A stretch of 64,000 nucleotides of DNA from Flaccisagitta enflata (GCA_965153355.1 OZ231126.1:74524001-74588000), one strand, 5' to 3'; shown: positions 1 to 13,560, numbered from the stretch's first letter. Notes: generated by a model not told the origin, from the sequence alone. Numbers and translations are program-made.

Positions 1-1135
1 TTTATACCCATCAGGTCAAGATTTGATGGACTGTGTAGGTGGGTGGAGTGGGATGAAATGGCGTTAGTTGTTTTTTCCCATCAGGTCGGGATTTGATGGA
101 CTGTGTAGGTGGGTGGAGTGGGATGAAGTGGCGTTAGGTGTTTTTTCCCATCAGGTCAGGATTTGATGGACTGTGTAGGTGGGTGGAGTGGGATGAAATG
201 GCGTTAGGTGTTTTTTCCCATCAGTTCGGGATTTGATGGACTGTGTAGGTGGGTAGAGTGGGATGAAGTGGCGTTAGGTGTTTTTTCTCATCAGGTCGGG
301 ATTTGATGGACTGTGTAGGTGGGTGGAATGGGATGAAATGGCGTAAGATATTTTTTCCCATCAGGTCGGGATTTGATGGACAGTGGGTGGAGTGGGATGA
401 AATGGCGTTAGTTGTTTTTCCCATCAGGTTGGGATTTGGACTGTGAGGTGGGAGTGGGATGAAATGGCGATAGGTTTTTTTCCCATCAGGTTGGGATTTG
501 ATGGACTGTGTAGGTGGGTGGAGTGGGATGAAATGGCGTTAGGTGTTTTTTCCCATCAGGTCGGGATTTGATGGACTGTGTAGGTGGGTGGAGTGGGATG
601 AAATAGCGTTAGGTGTTTTTTCCCATCAGGTCGGGATTTGATGGACTGTGAAGGTGGGTGGAGTGGGATAAAGTGGCGTTAGGTGTTTTTCCCATCAGGT
701 CGGGATTTGATGGACTGTGTAGGTGGGTGGAGTGGGATGAAATGGCGTTAGGTGTTTTTTCCCATCAGGTCGGGATTTGATGGACTGTGTAGGTGGGTGG
801 AGTGGGATGAAGTGGCGTTAGGTGTTTTTTCCCATCAGGTCGGGATTTGATGGACTGTGTAGGTGGGTGGAGTGGGATGAAGTGGCGTTAGGTGTTTTTT
901 CCCATCAGGTTGGGATTTGATGGACTGTGTAGGTGGGTGGAGTGGGATGAAATGGCGTTAGGTGTTTTTTCCCATCAGGTCGGGATTTGATGGACTGTGT
1001 AGGTGGGTGGAGTGGGATGAAGTGGCGTTAGGTGTTTTTTCCTATCAGGTTGGGATTTGATGGACTGTGTAGGTGGGTGGAGTGGGATGAAATGGCGTTA
1101 GGTGTTTTTTCCCATCAGGGTGGATTTTGATGGAC
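1..1135. repeat. 70-bp tandem minisatellite, about 16 copies
   Basis: A unit of close to 70 bp repeats from the window edge to about 1135, with few substitutions and a few short deletions. Its landmarks are CCCATCAGGTCGGG, TTGATGGACTGTG and GGGATGAAATGGCG. Each unit carries a run of T followed by CCCATCAG, which looks like a 3' splice site on the plus strand. Short reading frames cross it only because stops are rare in one phase; 70 is not a multiple of 3, so it is not a coding repeat. It may be the interior of a dispersed element whose head lies at 1228-1276. Confidence 0.9.
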
Positions 1136-1276
1136 TGTGCGCTTGTTTCACTTAACCACGCGGGGGATAACGCGGTATTTACGAGCAGTGAATCTGCCCA
1201 AATACTTTGTTTGCCTTTTTCATCACAGCCCCTGCCCACCCGCACGCGACTTGGGTAGCCGTGTATCCGGCCTTGT
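1136..1276 (-). mobile_element. Head of a hairpin-tail dispersed element
   Basis: Read on the minus strand, 1276-1228 has the AACAAGGCCGGATACACGG head, the word AGTCGCGTGC and the GGGTGGGCAGGGGC block shared by many copies in this window. No tail is visible before the left edge, so the tail is either outside the window or lost. Confidence 0.7.
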
Positions 1277-1829
1277 TGTTCCTCATAGGTCATGTAAATT
1301 GGAGAAGCGTTAACCGGACAAACTAAATTAACAGCTTGGTTTATTTCGTGAAGAAAGTAAAGAGATAGATGTACTTTCCACGCGCCGATGGCAAAAGCTT
1401 CAAGTTGTGAATGTTGTACCTCTGGAAAGAGAACATGAAAAAGAATAGAAATTCATGTTGAAAAAAAAAAACAACAGACGAATCGTAATTTCGTAAAAAC
1501 CAAGCAAAAATAAAATCACGTGAGGATCAATAATTGAAAAAAAAAGATCAATTTCTCCTTTCTTTTATAAACAATGTTTTTTTTCTTTTTCATGTGATTT
1601 TGTCGTGTTGCAAGATTCGTTGTTTCGGTCGGTTTTCTGCTGGCACGCGACCGCGCGTCTGCTTCTCATCTCCTCTTCCTCCTCCTCATCCTCTTCCTCC
1701 TCTTCTCCTCCTTATTTCATTCATCTTCTTCTTCCCGTCGCTCCTCCCTTTCCTTCCATCCTCTTCCTCTTCTTTTTCCTCCCATTGAGAAAAGGAGAGA
1801 AAAAAAAAGGAGTTTCCTCGAGGAACGCT
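1277..1829. other. Unannotated AT-rich then pyrimidine-rich stretch
   Basis: No coding exon or known repeat is recognisable. From about 1670 the plus strand becomes CT-rich and leads into the next minisatellite. Confidence 0.5.
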
Positions 1830-2930
1830 TTTGCCTCCCTGCCTTTCTCCTCTCTTTCCCAGGGGGTTTTCTCCTGTCCCAATTTTCCTGTAACTTCTCT
1901 TCATTCCAACCTTCCCTGCCTTTTCTCCTCTCTTCCCCAGGGGGTTTTCTCCCATCTCTTTCTTCCTGTAACTTCCTTTTATTCAAACCCTCCCTGCCTT
2001 TTCTTCTCTTTTTTTCAGGGGGTTTTCTCCTGTCTTAATTTTCCCAGGGGGTTTTCTCCCGTCTCTTTCTTCCTGTAACTTCTTTTCATTCCAACCTTCC
2101 CTGCCTTTTCTCCTCTCTTTCTCAGGGGGTTTTCTCTGTCAATTTCTTTCTGTAACTTCCTTTCATTCCAACCCTCCCTGCCTTTTCTCCTCTCTCTCCC
2201 AGGGGGGTTTCTCCCGTCTCTTTCTTCCTGTAACTTCTTTTTATTCAAACCCTCCCTGCCTTTTCTTCTCTCTTTTTCAGGGGGTTTTCTCCTGTCTCTT
2301 TCTTCCTGTAACTTCTTTTCATTCCAACCTTCCCTGCCTTTTCTCCTCTCTTACCCAGGGGGTTTTCTCCCGTCTCTTTCATCCTGTAACTTCTTTTCAT
2401 TCCAACCTTCCCTGCCTTTTCTCCTCTCTTCCCCAGGGGGTTTTCTCCATCCCTTTCTTTCTGTAACTTCCTTTCATTGCAACCCTCCCTGCCTTTTCTC
2501 CCCTCTCTCCCTAGAGATTTTCTCTTGTTTTTGACAAACATGTTCCTTACTTGATACAACTTCCATTCTTTCCACACCTCCTTGCCCTTTCTCTTCCCTT
2601 TTGCGAGAGATTTTCCCCTGTTTTCAGTATCTAGCCTTTAAAAGCATATTCCTGTCTTCCTGTAACTTCCTTTCTTTCCCTGTCTTTCTGCCTTTTCTCC
2701 TCTTTATCCCTTGTAGTCTTTTTCCTGTACTTATCAGCTTTTCAAAACTTTCTTATTGTTCCTTTATTTTCCTTTCTTATTGTTCCTTTATTTTCCTTTC
2801 TTTCCTTACCTTTTCTCCACTACGCTCCCTGGTAATTTTCTTCTGTAATCAGAATTCACAATTCAGCCTTACAAAATTTGGGCCTTTCGTTCTCTAATTT
2901 CTTCCTTCCCCTGCCTTCCTGCCTTGCTTC
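1830..2930. repeat. CT-rich minisatellite, unit about 78 bp
   Basis: Roughly 12-14 diverging copies contain CTGCCTTTTCTCCTCTC, CCCAGGGGGTTTTCTCC and CTTCCTGTAACTTC in order. Copies decay toward the right. Each unit has a long pyrimidine run ending in CCCAG, so it also resembles a plus-strand splice acceptor. Confidence 0.85.
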
Positions 2931-2960
2931 CTTTTTAAAAAGTACCTCTCAGGATTTGTT

Positions 2961-4065
2961 CCTTTTTGGGCAGCGGCCCTGAAAAGGACCATATCCTGTA
3001 AAACATAGGGGGACTTTCAATTATTTGTTTGTTTGTTTGTTCATTTTTTTTGTCTGTTAATTTGTTCATTTGTTTGTTCATTTGTGCGTTCCCCCTTCAG
3101 AAGGGAGACAATAGGCTGAGTCTAAAACATTAGGGGGTATTTTGAGCATTTTCAAAGCTGTGTCACAGTTGTAAAAATGCAACCACATTGATGATTTTTG
3201 GTGTGCATCCTCCTTGAACATTGTACTTTGACTAAAAAATGGAATTTTGGGCTGAACTGCCTACAAAATGACCAATTTACCCCTTTTACCTACCACTACC
3301 TACCACTACCTACCACTACCCTTGTCAAATATGGATTTTTGAAGCTTGACAACCCCAAATCTATCATCAATATATCCAAAAAATGAATTTTCCCAAGGTA
3401 TCTTGAACTTGGGTTATGCTTATTAGATGTTACTTAAGGGATTTGGGCTAAAAAAATCCAAATCCACCAGCTTGTTTTTTCCTAATATTGTCCTCAAGCC
3501 AACTCCACTACTTTTTGACAAAATTTGCATAAATATCGTATATTACTTCCAATTGAGTTTTTTGCAGTCAAATTCTATAATCTAAGTCCAAAAACTCTTT
3601 CCACTCATCAGCACTTCAGCTAAGGAGCCGACTCAAAAATTGCTACCTTACTCAACCTCTAGGCTCAGAACGAGATCTTATGTTTTCCTAGTTCTACCTT
3701 ATCAGCGTGAGAGGTCGCGAGGGGCGTTGTCTCCTGTCTTCATCAAGCCTGAAATTTGCTCACTTAGGCCTCAAACAGCCATCTCAGGTCTAAAATCTGA
3801 TGCCCCAAAGTAGCTTTCTTAGGCTTGAAAATGGCCCTCTTAGACCCCTAAGCAGCCCTCTAAGATCTCTCAGGCTATAAATCAGCCTGCCTTAAATCCA
3901 CTCTCTCACATATCTCAGGCCTGTTAGACCTTAAATCAGCCAAGTCAAGCCAAGTCAGGCCTCAAATCAGCCTTGAAGCCTTGAAGCCTTGAAGGAGCCT
4001 TTGTACCACTATAGGCCCTCAATCAGCTCTTAAGGGCCTCAACAACTCTTTTAGGCAGGACAAAT
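2961..4065. mobile_element. GGGCAGCGGCC-family element with degenerate internal minisatellite
   Basis: The left end has TTTTTGGGCAGCGGCC followed by a small stem-loop and a block similar to 16446-16515 and 38360-38410 (CATATCCTGTAAAACATAGG). The interior from about 3640 holds a loose repeat of GGCCTCAAATCAGCC type. No matching right terminus was found, so the right boundary is approximate. Confidence 0.5.
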
Positions 4066-4406
4066 GAATTCCCCATTGAGGCTACTGCCCTGCTTCTTCA
4101 CACACACAGTCACAATTATGCATGACAGGGCAGAGGGTACCGCTGACCACATATTTCCCCTGGGCGACTGGTTAGATGGGTCCTCTCTCTTTGCGAGGGT
4201 GTGTCCACAGGTAGGTAGGTAGGTAGGTAGGTGAGTCTGTGGGAAGGTCCGTTGGTAACGCAACAATTTCAGGGTTTTCTCTTGATTTCTTCATCTCTCC
4301 AAGTACTCCGATCACGAGCAATAGCAGTTCTCGCCCCTCTCTCATTTTTCATTTACCCCTTTTCACCCTTTTTCTCCCTTTTATGTTTCAAATATTTCTC
4401 CCTTTA

Positions 4407-4773
<367 letters not shown>

Positions 4774-4925
4774 TTTCCCATAGATTTTTTTATTCAATAC
4801 TTCACTTTTTCCCTCCGTTTACCCCTTGTTTTAATGTTCTGGCCCTACCTTTCTTCCTCCCCCCCCACCTTTTTCCAAGGCGAGGAGAATCCATCCAAAT
4901 CTCCTGATCTTTCTTTCCCTTTGTC

Positions 4926-5155
4926 TTTTTAGTGGCGGAAACGCAATTCTAAAAGAGGCTCTGTCCGTCCGTCCATCTGTCCATCTGTCCGTCCGTCCAT
5001 CCGTCGGTGATGATCAAGTCAAAAAGTGGAAAAACAAGCGTTTTGGATACTTATTGTGTATGTTTGTGTGTGAGGGATGGGGATTGGGGTTGGATGGAGG
5101 TTGGACGCCCCTGCCCACCCATCCGCCACAATATTGTGACCCCGCGTCACTTGTT
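4926..5155 (-). mobile_element. Hairpin-tail element, word GTGGCGGA
   Basis: The left end reads TTTTTAGTGGCGGAAACGC and the right end, on minus, starts ACAAGTGACGCGGGG. The tail arm AGTGGCGGA recurs in the head as GTGGCGGA, a stem word different from neighbouring copies. A TCCGTCCG-type run follows the tail. Confidence 0.75.
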
Positions 5156-5602
5156 GCACTTTATTTAGGTCACAGGCAAGCCCGGGCGATTTTGCATTTT
5201 CTTTAACAATACAATACACTATACAATTTTTCAAAGTATTGGGCCAATACAATACAATACCAATACAATACAATATCTTAAAGAATTGTACCTAATACAT
5301 GACAATATTTTAATTCACTTAATAAAAAATCTTTGTTCTGCAAAGGAAAAGAGTAGATTTCACATGTTAAGGCGACAGATCGAGTGTTGATCTCTACGCA
5401 ATGTGCAACAGTTCAATGATAATCAATGATAATCAGCATTTAATGATACAGCAAAAATTCAGATAACAGGGTCACAGCCATATTTGTATATGTCGAATAC
5501 GCCAGAGTAATAAAAACAAGGAAGCTACCAATAATCATAAGTCCCAGACAAATTAAGACAAACGCAGACGCCCACGCACTCCATCACCAGTTGCCCGCGC
5601 TA
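5156..5602. other. TACAA-rich spacer and LINE 3' flank
   Basis: CAATACAATAC repeats lie at about 5205-5290, and a related TACAAT run is seen at 10960-10990. The rest is AT-rich and probably includes the 3' flank of the minus-strand LINE fragment. Confidence 0.4.
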
Positions 5603-6930
5603 TCAATTACCCCCCACAAATGGAACACACACCCGACAGCCCGCCACCCGACACTCAAACGCCCCATACCCAGCCAAGAACCCAGCCCTCGACCCCCTCT
5701 TAAAGGCCCCCAGCAAAACCGCCCCCCTTTGAACCTCCGACAATGAGGCCCACTCCTTGGGCACCCGATACCCCACCAACCTGTGGTCCCTAGTGGACAG
5801 GTAGAGCCCCGTCCTAGCTGACCTGGTCCCATACCCATGGACCCCCTCAGTCCTGCCCAGCATAGCTGCCTGGTTCTCTGGAAGTCGGCCATTCCAGAAG
5901 CGCCAGGCATGGACCCGAAGCTGTTGCCTATAGAGGTCCTCCACTTTCAGCATGCCATGCTGAGCCAGGAGCGGGTCAGCATGAAACATCCCCGACCTGC
6001 CTGCTATCAGACCGGCCGGCCTCTTCTGGTACCGCAGCAGCGCCCCCCCAAGGGTCGCATTCCTACCCTCCTTGAAGTCCCCCCAGGCCATGATGCAGTA
6101 CTGCAAGTGAGGCAGCACCAGGCCATTGTAAAGCGAGAGGAGAGAGCCCCTCCCCAAAACCCCAGCCGCCCTCCCAAGGACCCCCACCAGCTGCCCCACC
6201 TTTGCCCTGACCTTCTCAATGTGCCCCGCCCACCGCAACCCCCCATCCACCCACACCCCCAAGAACCTAGCCCCATCCACCCTCCTGATCTGCTCCCCAC
6301 CTATCTCTAGCCCCCCGGTCGGTATCTCCCACCCCCCTGGTCGGCCAAAATAGACGTACTCTGTCTTCTTGAGATTCAGAGTCAGTCTATTGCACCTAAA
6401 CCACCGGCTGAGCTCCCCAAGCCCCCTGTTCACCCTCCCAAAAAGCTCAGCGGGGTCCCCCCCCTGCGCGAATATATTGGTATCGTCTGCAAAGAGGACC
6501 AGGTCAAGGCCCCCACATGCCCTGACCATGTCATTGACGTAGATCAGGAAGAAAAGGGGGCCCAAGACCGATCCCTGCGGGACACCACACTCAACCACCC
6601 CCCTCCCTGACTCAAACCCCCCATACTGAACATACTGAAACCGACCCCCAAGGTAGTCCCGCAGCAGACCCAGGGCACTCCCCCTCACACCATAGTGCTC
6701 CAGCTTAGCAAGCAGGAGCCGGTGATCCACCGTGTCGAAAGCCTTCTTAAGGTCCACAAAGACCCCAAGAGCAGCCTTCCCCCCCTGCCCATGCCCCCCT
6801 CACCCTCTCAACCATGTCCAGGACGGCCATGGTGGTGGAGTGCCCCGCCCTAAACCCATACTGGCCCGAGACTATCACCCGATGGCGGTCAAGGAATCTG
6901 ACCAGCCTAGCCTGTAATAGGCCAGTACGA
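5603..6930 (-). pseudogene. LINE-type reverse transcriptase, 5'-truncated and frameshifted
   Basis: A 384-codon frame (6757 to 5603) holds ordered motifs of a non-LTR retrotransposon reverse transcriptase: DLKKAFDTVDH (motif A), GVPQGSVLGPLFFLIYVNDM (motif B), LFADDTN (the FADD form of the catalytic motif C), LNLKKTEY (motif D), a thumb region with FLGVWVDGGLRW and VLPHLQYCIMAWG. Just upstream, at about 6920-6790, the expected QYGFRAGHSTTMAVLD block is present in a different frame, so there is a frameshift in a G-rich run near 6780. The endonuclease domain and start are missing. This looks like a dead 5'-truncated insertion, with a style close to the Jockey/CR1 group; the clade was not tested. 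Base composition is far more GC-rich than the neighbours, which suggests recent arrival. Confidence 0.92.
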
Positions 6931-7859
6931 GTGATAGTGACCGTAACGAATTGAGCTGGCTACCTTTTTTTTGGCTGAGTAGACATAAAATATGAAGGTT
7001 TGCATCAATTTGGGGGCTCTGGCTTGAAAAAAACCCCGCGATATGGCCAAAAAACAAAAATAACCATATTTCGGGTATTTTTATACTAATTATGAGGTAA
7101 TTTGCTTGAAAATCTTATTATTAACTATAAAATACCTATCTAAACTTATTTTTTTTAATTCTTTAAATTATCTCTAAGCATGAGCTGTATATCTGTCCAT
7201 TTCAAAAATAGTACCTTAACTAATCATAGCAAAATCTAGTCAAAATAAGGAAAATTAGCAATTTTTCTGGAATGTATCGAAAACGATTTTGTTTCACTGA
7301 CTTTTCTGTTAAAAGACTTTATTTCAATCTCCTTGATTGAGATAAGAACAAAAAGATATTGGTCAAAAGTTATCTTTAGTGCATTCAGAAATGTGTCATC
7401 GCATAAACTGTCATTCAATAACCAAAATTACATACAACAATTAGGAAGGTAAAAAATAGTGTCAATCTGATATGCAGCTGACTAACAATTCTTAATAGTA
7501 AATAGGAAAATCAAACAAACAAATTGAATGAGCAAAGAATATGAATATATTTTTCGAGGTAGGTAATGCAAGTAAAACTGAATCCAATTGAATGATAACA
7601 TTTAAACAAATAAAAGTCTTAAAAACATGTCAATATCTGTAACTAAGCAATACTTTCAAATGACAGTAGCTTCCAGCCATGATAAATTTTAATCTAACAA
7701 ATGATCCGTTTTGTATCCATTTCATATGCAAGCTTTTTTGAAAATGGATCATAACATTGAACAATTGTTTTGCCAAACTAAAATCTTTTTGAAACAAAAG
7801 AGCTCTCTGAAAGAGTACTACATAATGTGTTCTATGATATGAGTAAATGGCACCTTCAA
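6931..7859. other. AT-rich spacer without recognisable genes
   Basis: Only short chance frames are present. No repeat unit or splice-bounded exon was recognised. Confidence 0.5.
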
Positions 7860-9240
7860 TCATTTTTCTGACCCATTTGAGCCAATCAGTTGTTCCCACA
7901 TAGCTTCAATGATCTCACAATTGAGAAGTGCAAAAACTAAATCTTTCCTTTTGACATTTTTTGCCAGAGTAACCGAAGCTCTGATTTCAAGGATGTGCTT
8001 CCTTTCAAAGTCATTAACAACTTCCTCATTGGGATACATCCAATATGTTTTCCCTTGATCATCTTTTGCTCTGGTTTTCAGTGTGGCAAGCGCATGCACG
8101 CAAATGCTATCTTGTTGCGGATCATATGATTGCACCAATCCAAGATTCCAGCCATCTTCCTGCAATGTGATAACAAATTCTTCTTCTTGTAATGGCCAAC
8201 TGAAGTCTCTCAGAGGCTCCTCTGAAGGTGCCCTAGATCTCTTGGCCTGCTTATTGGCAGACTGATTTCTCACTGACTCAGAAGCAACATAGATATCTTC
8301 CACAGTTATAATTTCTTGGTCAGATGGGTCAACCATGTGCAAAGCAAGCAAATTTTTGTACATTTGTTTGGCAGTGATATTGTACTGCTTGAAATAGACA
8401 AAATCACTTGGCATTTCTGAAAACAAGGTTTTTTTCAACTTCACTTCCCTGCGCAAAATGGCTAACTGATACTGCTCACTCAGTTATTTGATTCTGTCAT
8501 AGCATTTTTTAACCTCAGCTTGAGATGAGAGTGGTGCAATGTACTTGTGCTTTGTTCCATTTTGCACACACAAGGAAATCAGTTTATTCTTGGTCATTTC
8601 TCTTGCAAGCTTGTCTGCTTCAGTGTCTGTCAATGCCAATCTGGATTTCATAATCTTCTTTTGATTTTTTGACCAATTTGCTTGAATTTCATGAACTTCC
8701 TTTTGTTTAGCCTTCAGCTTCTTGTCTTTCAACATGTTGGCTCCCTTGTTACCGTATGCAAGATCTGAACTTGTTTTGAGCACAAGTGGAAAGCAGAGCC
8801 TCCTTTGCTTTTAAGCTGTTGAGATAGATGTCCAAAATAATTTTCTCCAATTTTGTTGTCCACGGGGATGCTTTTCAGCTGCTCTTCAGTAAAGATTTCT
8901 GACTGAGGCTTTAAGTGTGTCACTCCCAAGGTTCCAGCTGCTTTTTTTCTGAGTATTCCAAAAATTCTGGACCAAATTCATATTGAATTCCACATTGTCT
9001 GAACAGAGTTGCAGCCAGCTGTTTCATCAAAGCCTACATTGCGCTTTCCAGTTTGTCAGCATCATATTGCTGAAGATATTTGCAAAAAGACTGCATCCAT
9101 TCTTGTTTGTACTGTCTTGCAAATCCATCCTCAAGAGCTAGAAGAGCATGCCTCTCAACTGAGCTGAATTTCAAACCTGGGATTAGTTCCATTATTTGTT
9201 TGTACAGATTTTGGAGGATACTCCAACGAGCCAAATGAGA
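7860..9240 (-). pseudogene. Decayed protein gene of unknown function, transposon-like
   Basis: Three minus-strand pieces read as one broken protein: about 9240-9034 (ELIPGLKFSSVERHALLALE), 8929-8790 (VDNKIGENYFGHLSQQL) and 8783-7860. The last piece is a single frame interrupted by one TAA at about 8484; frame shifts separate the others. The end contains a segment with EDGWNLGLVQSYD, the pattern of a small beta-barrel domain, then KTYWMYPNEE. The layout recalls large uncharacterised proteins of animal DNA transposons, but no transposase motif was identified. Intact long frames with ordinary codon use suggest it was coding recently. A (GA)n tract interrupts it on the right. Confidence 0.6.
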
Positions 9241-9245
9241 GATTG

Positions 9246-9277
<32 letters not shown>

Positions 9278-9824
9278 CAGACAGACAAACATAGAGAGAA
9301 AGAAAAGGGAGGGGTGGAGAAAGGAAGGAGATTGAGAGAGAACCAAAGAGGCCAATAGACAGACAGACAATAAAGGTTAAAATACAAAAAAATTGATTTC
9401 CTTGCTTTAAACGTGATTTGATAATACTTGAATTTCATTTTTTTACAGATTTTGACAGTTTTTTCTTCTAATTTATTAACTGGCAAGTTCCTTTTAACAA
9501 CTCAGACTAGATAACTAGCTGTAATGCTGAAAAAAAATGTTTAGAGACTTATATTGCAATTTTCTTATGAAAAAAATTAACAATAACGCAAAAAAATGTC
9601 GCGAAATTGGTTTTTTGAGCTTATCGCGGGGTCTTTTTCATCCAATTAAGCTCAGGAATGTTTCAAACATCATATCTGGGACCTACTCACATGTTTTTTG
9701 GGTAGCCAGGGATCCATTCTCAAAACAGTATTTTTTTCAACAATCTCGTATCCCCTTACCTGTAAGACCCTCTCAAAAAGTTGAGAGAGTACTGGGAGGA
9801 CAGACACTGGTTGAATCTTAAATA
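9241..9824. other. (GA)n tract and AT-rich spacer
   Basis: A short GA run of about 14 units (9239-9267) with GACA variants is followed by AT-rich DNA. No gene is seen. Confidence 0.5.
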
Positions 9825-9900
9825 ACTAGTTCAAGCTGTAACTCATTTTTTATATGCTGGCCCATACTAGTTCAAGCTGTAACTCATTTTTTATATGCTT
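9825..9900 (+). repeat. Direct duplication of about 35 bp
   Basis: ACTAGTTCAAGCTGTAACTC followed by ATTTTTTATATGCT occurs twice in a row, separated by about 6 bp. Confidence 0.9.
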
Positions 9901-10014
9901 GATCAAAAAAGAATTTTTGAATATTTTCTTTAACTTTCATATCTATCAATATTTTTTTTCATATATTTTTTATCTTTGCTTCTTTGGGTAAGTCTCTTTG
10001 TCTGTGTTTGTCCC

Positions 10015-10019
10015 TGTGT

Positions 10020-10115
<96 letters not shown>

Positions 10116-10164
10116 CTTTCTCCCTTTATCTCCGTCTTTATCTCTATCTATCTGTCTGTCTGTC

Positions 10165-10233
<69 letters not shown>

Positions 10234-10235
10234 CT
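10015..10235. repeat. Compound (TG)n(CT)n microsatellite
   Basis: TG units to about 10048, CT units to about 10110, an imperfect stretch with ATCT and TGTC variants, then a second CT tract at about 10170-10222. Confidence 0.97.
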
Positions 10236-11496
10236 CTCTCTCTCCCCTTGAGTGTACTGACCCAAGATTAGATCTGAGGGAAAATTGATCTTTCCTCTTC
10301 CTTATCATCTTCATCTTCCAGACCTCATCCTCTTCTTCTTCACTTTTTTTCTGCACTTCCTAAAAAATCGATCTCTCCTCATCCTTTTCATCCACCTTAC
10401 CTTATCCTCTTCTTCTTCCCTACTTTTATTTTTCACCAGTTTGACCTTCCTAAGAATTCCACTTTTTTCTGAAAAAGTATTAGTCTATAGTAGGCATAAA
10501 ATTTTGGGCTAAAAACGCATAGCACCAGTGAAAGATTTGGATAAGTGAATGAGGGGCTGTTTTAACTTGCTGTGTGTAAGTGGACAATGCTTGGTTCAAA
10601 GTAAAACATACTGTGCTTTTGAGTTTTAAATGTGTACTATTATCATAAATTCTTCAATGATCAAGAGACCGCAGCTTGTTTTATAATCCTCTGCCGCTGC
10701 TCCTGACGCTGCCGCTGCTATTGTTCATATGTTTTTTGCGTTTTCTGCCTTGTGCCCCTAGAGGGCCGCTAAAACAGAGAGCAAGAGGAAGGCAGAAGAA
10801 CAACTTTTGCAAGTGATTTCTTTGTAGATGATGACACAGGCACAGGCGCTTTATGATTTTTGATATAACAAGGTGAAATTGACGTCTTAACCGAAAGTTA
10901 AGACAGCTTATGGCCCCCCGAGGTGCCCTGAATCCTGTGATTCTCGCCATATTGTACAAGTATTGTAAATACAATACAATACCCAATACGAATCGCCCGG
11001 CCTTGGTCACAGGGTAAAAACTCGTCTTCTCATAAACCCCCTCTCCAATTCATTAACATCCTAGTATATGTAACAGAGCAAAAGACAAACAAATACAAAT
11101 CACAATGTAATTGTAAAGCGATGAGGTAGCGCGAGGCAAAGGAGACATGAGGAAAATTAATCCTCGATCAAGTCGAATTCGGTGAGCATAATCAGATCAT
11201 CAATAGAAGGTTTTTTACTTACTTGCACTCGACTCTCCCACACAATTCAGCACACCAATCTGGTACTCTTTCTTGTCACTTGTACATTTCATAAACAGCT
11301 GACAATCATGGGTTTTTCTCGGTTTTGATTTGTATCTGTTCAGCCGCTCTTTGATAGGGGTTGAGGTGGAATTTTGATAATTTTAAGGATAGTTGTGATG
11401 GGTGCGCATTAAACACCAGTTAGAGCTCCAAAGGCTCTTCTCCTTATTATTTTTTTTTTGGGGGGGGGGGGTTGCAATGTAATGTTGTCCAAGTCA
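10236..11496. other. Spacer without recognisable genes
   Basis: The content is pyrimidine-rich at 10280-10450, has a TACAAT run near 10965-10990 shared with 5205-5290, and includes a G homopolymer near 11460. No coding exon is supported. Confidence 0.4.
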
Positions 11497-12807
11497 CACA
11501 GTAGGCCTTAATTGGATACGGGTTTTAAAAAATCATCAGAAGTAGTGATTTATTCAGGTAGATATATTGTTTAGTGGAAAATTGATATTGACCCTTAGAA
11601 GAAAAATTTCTTGTGAAAATTTTTTGCAAAAATTATCAAAATGTTTTGAATTTTTCAAATGTTTGATAAAAATCTTTAGCATTCATATATTTTGAAATTC
11701 TGATTTAAAATTCATGCTCCTGGTGAAATTTCCAATCATTTGATAGGTCACACTATACACCTGTATGAAAAGCCAACGTTATAAAAAAACAATGGTGGCC
11801 AAATTATGAGAAAAAATTTTCACGAAAGTATATAGTGTGAATTTATAAAAAGATAGGAAATCTCATCAGGATTATGAATCTTGAATCAGAATTTCAAAAT
11901 AGATATACGCTTAAGATCTGTATGAAAATATATAAGAATTTTGACCTTTTTCAGTGATTTTCTAAAGGGTCAATGTCAACTCCACTACTATCTTGGAAAA
12001 AATAAAAGTCCAAGACGTTTTGTCATAATATAGCTTTAATATACATGATTTGATATGAAAATTGGTGATCAAAATAAAGCTAATAAACAGGGCTAGCAAA
12101 TGGTGCCAAGCTGAGACTCATCAGGTTGTTTGTTTAGATTTTACATCAAAATAAGTAAAAGTGTTGATTTTAGGAAATGGACACAAAACTTGAACAGAAT
12201 ATAAATGCATGACATTTTGTTACAGTGTTGCTTTGATATGCAAAATTTGAAAGAAAAATCAGTGACCATTTTGAAGCTCTTGATCAGGGCTATCTATTGC
12301 TGCCAAGCAGAGACTCATAGCTCTATTTGTTTGGATTCTACATCAAAAAGAGTGAGAACGGTAATTCTCAGAAATTTCAGATAAATTTGTAGAGGCATTA
12401 TACTTCAAAATGGCATTATACTCTTTCCCAAGACGGCCCTTTCAAATGCAAGCCGTTTTTTAGCTCTAAAAAGGTCATTCTAAATACTGGGCTCATGAAA
12501 ATGGTCATTATTTTATCAGATTTGAAATCGATCCAGCCTGGAATTTTATTTCTTCCAAGATAGTATAAAATAGAACTACTTATACTAGTCAGGGATATTC
12601 TTTAAGCGAAAATTCTTGTCTCTCTCTGTCTTCTTTGTCTATGAATTATGAGTATGCCAAAATGCTCAAAAATTCAGACTTTTCTGCTATGAAATAATTG
12701 TATGTGTTCCCAAATTTGAAGTCCTGTTTTCCATTATTAGTCAGGGATAAAACTACTTATACTAGTCGGGGATTTTTTGACCTGATATCAAATTAAGGCC
12801 CACTGTG
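11497..12807. mobile_element. Inverted-repeat element, CACAGTGGGCCTTAA family, long form
   Basis: The ends are CACAGTAGGCCTTAATTGGA on the left and, inverted on the right, CACAGTGGGCCTTAATTTGA. A second copy with the same ends lies at 53573-54269. Inside is an imperfect inner inverted repeat around TTGACCCTT (about 11590 and 11970) and a repeated TACTTATACTAGTCAGGGAT near the right end. No transposase was recognised and no clear target duplication is seen. Confidence 0.7.
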
Positions 12808-12939
12808 CCCAATCCCTTTGTCGGTTGGTTTGCATATCTGCTCCAGCCCAAATGGTTTGTAAATTGGAAGCCTACTTCATCTCCGCCCCTGTCCACCCTC
12901 ACCCAATTTCACTTGCCGTGTTAAAGTTGAAAACGAAAC

Positions 12940-13474
<535 letters not shown>

Positions 13475-13556
<82 letters not shown>
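13475..13556. repeat. (CT)n microsatellite
   Basis: About 40 CT units. Confidence 0.98.

Positions 13557-13560
<4 letters not shown>

Noticed and set aside
1-1135. CRISPR-like array
   Set aside because: Units are contiguous with no unique spacers, and the DNA is eukaryotic.
10681-11010. 109-codon minus frame
   Set aside because: Covers a repeat shared with 5160-5290 and has no recognisable domain.
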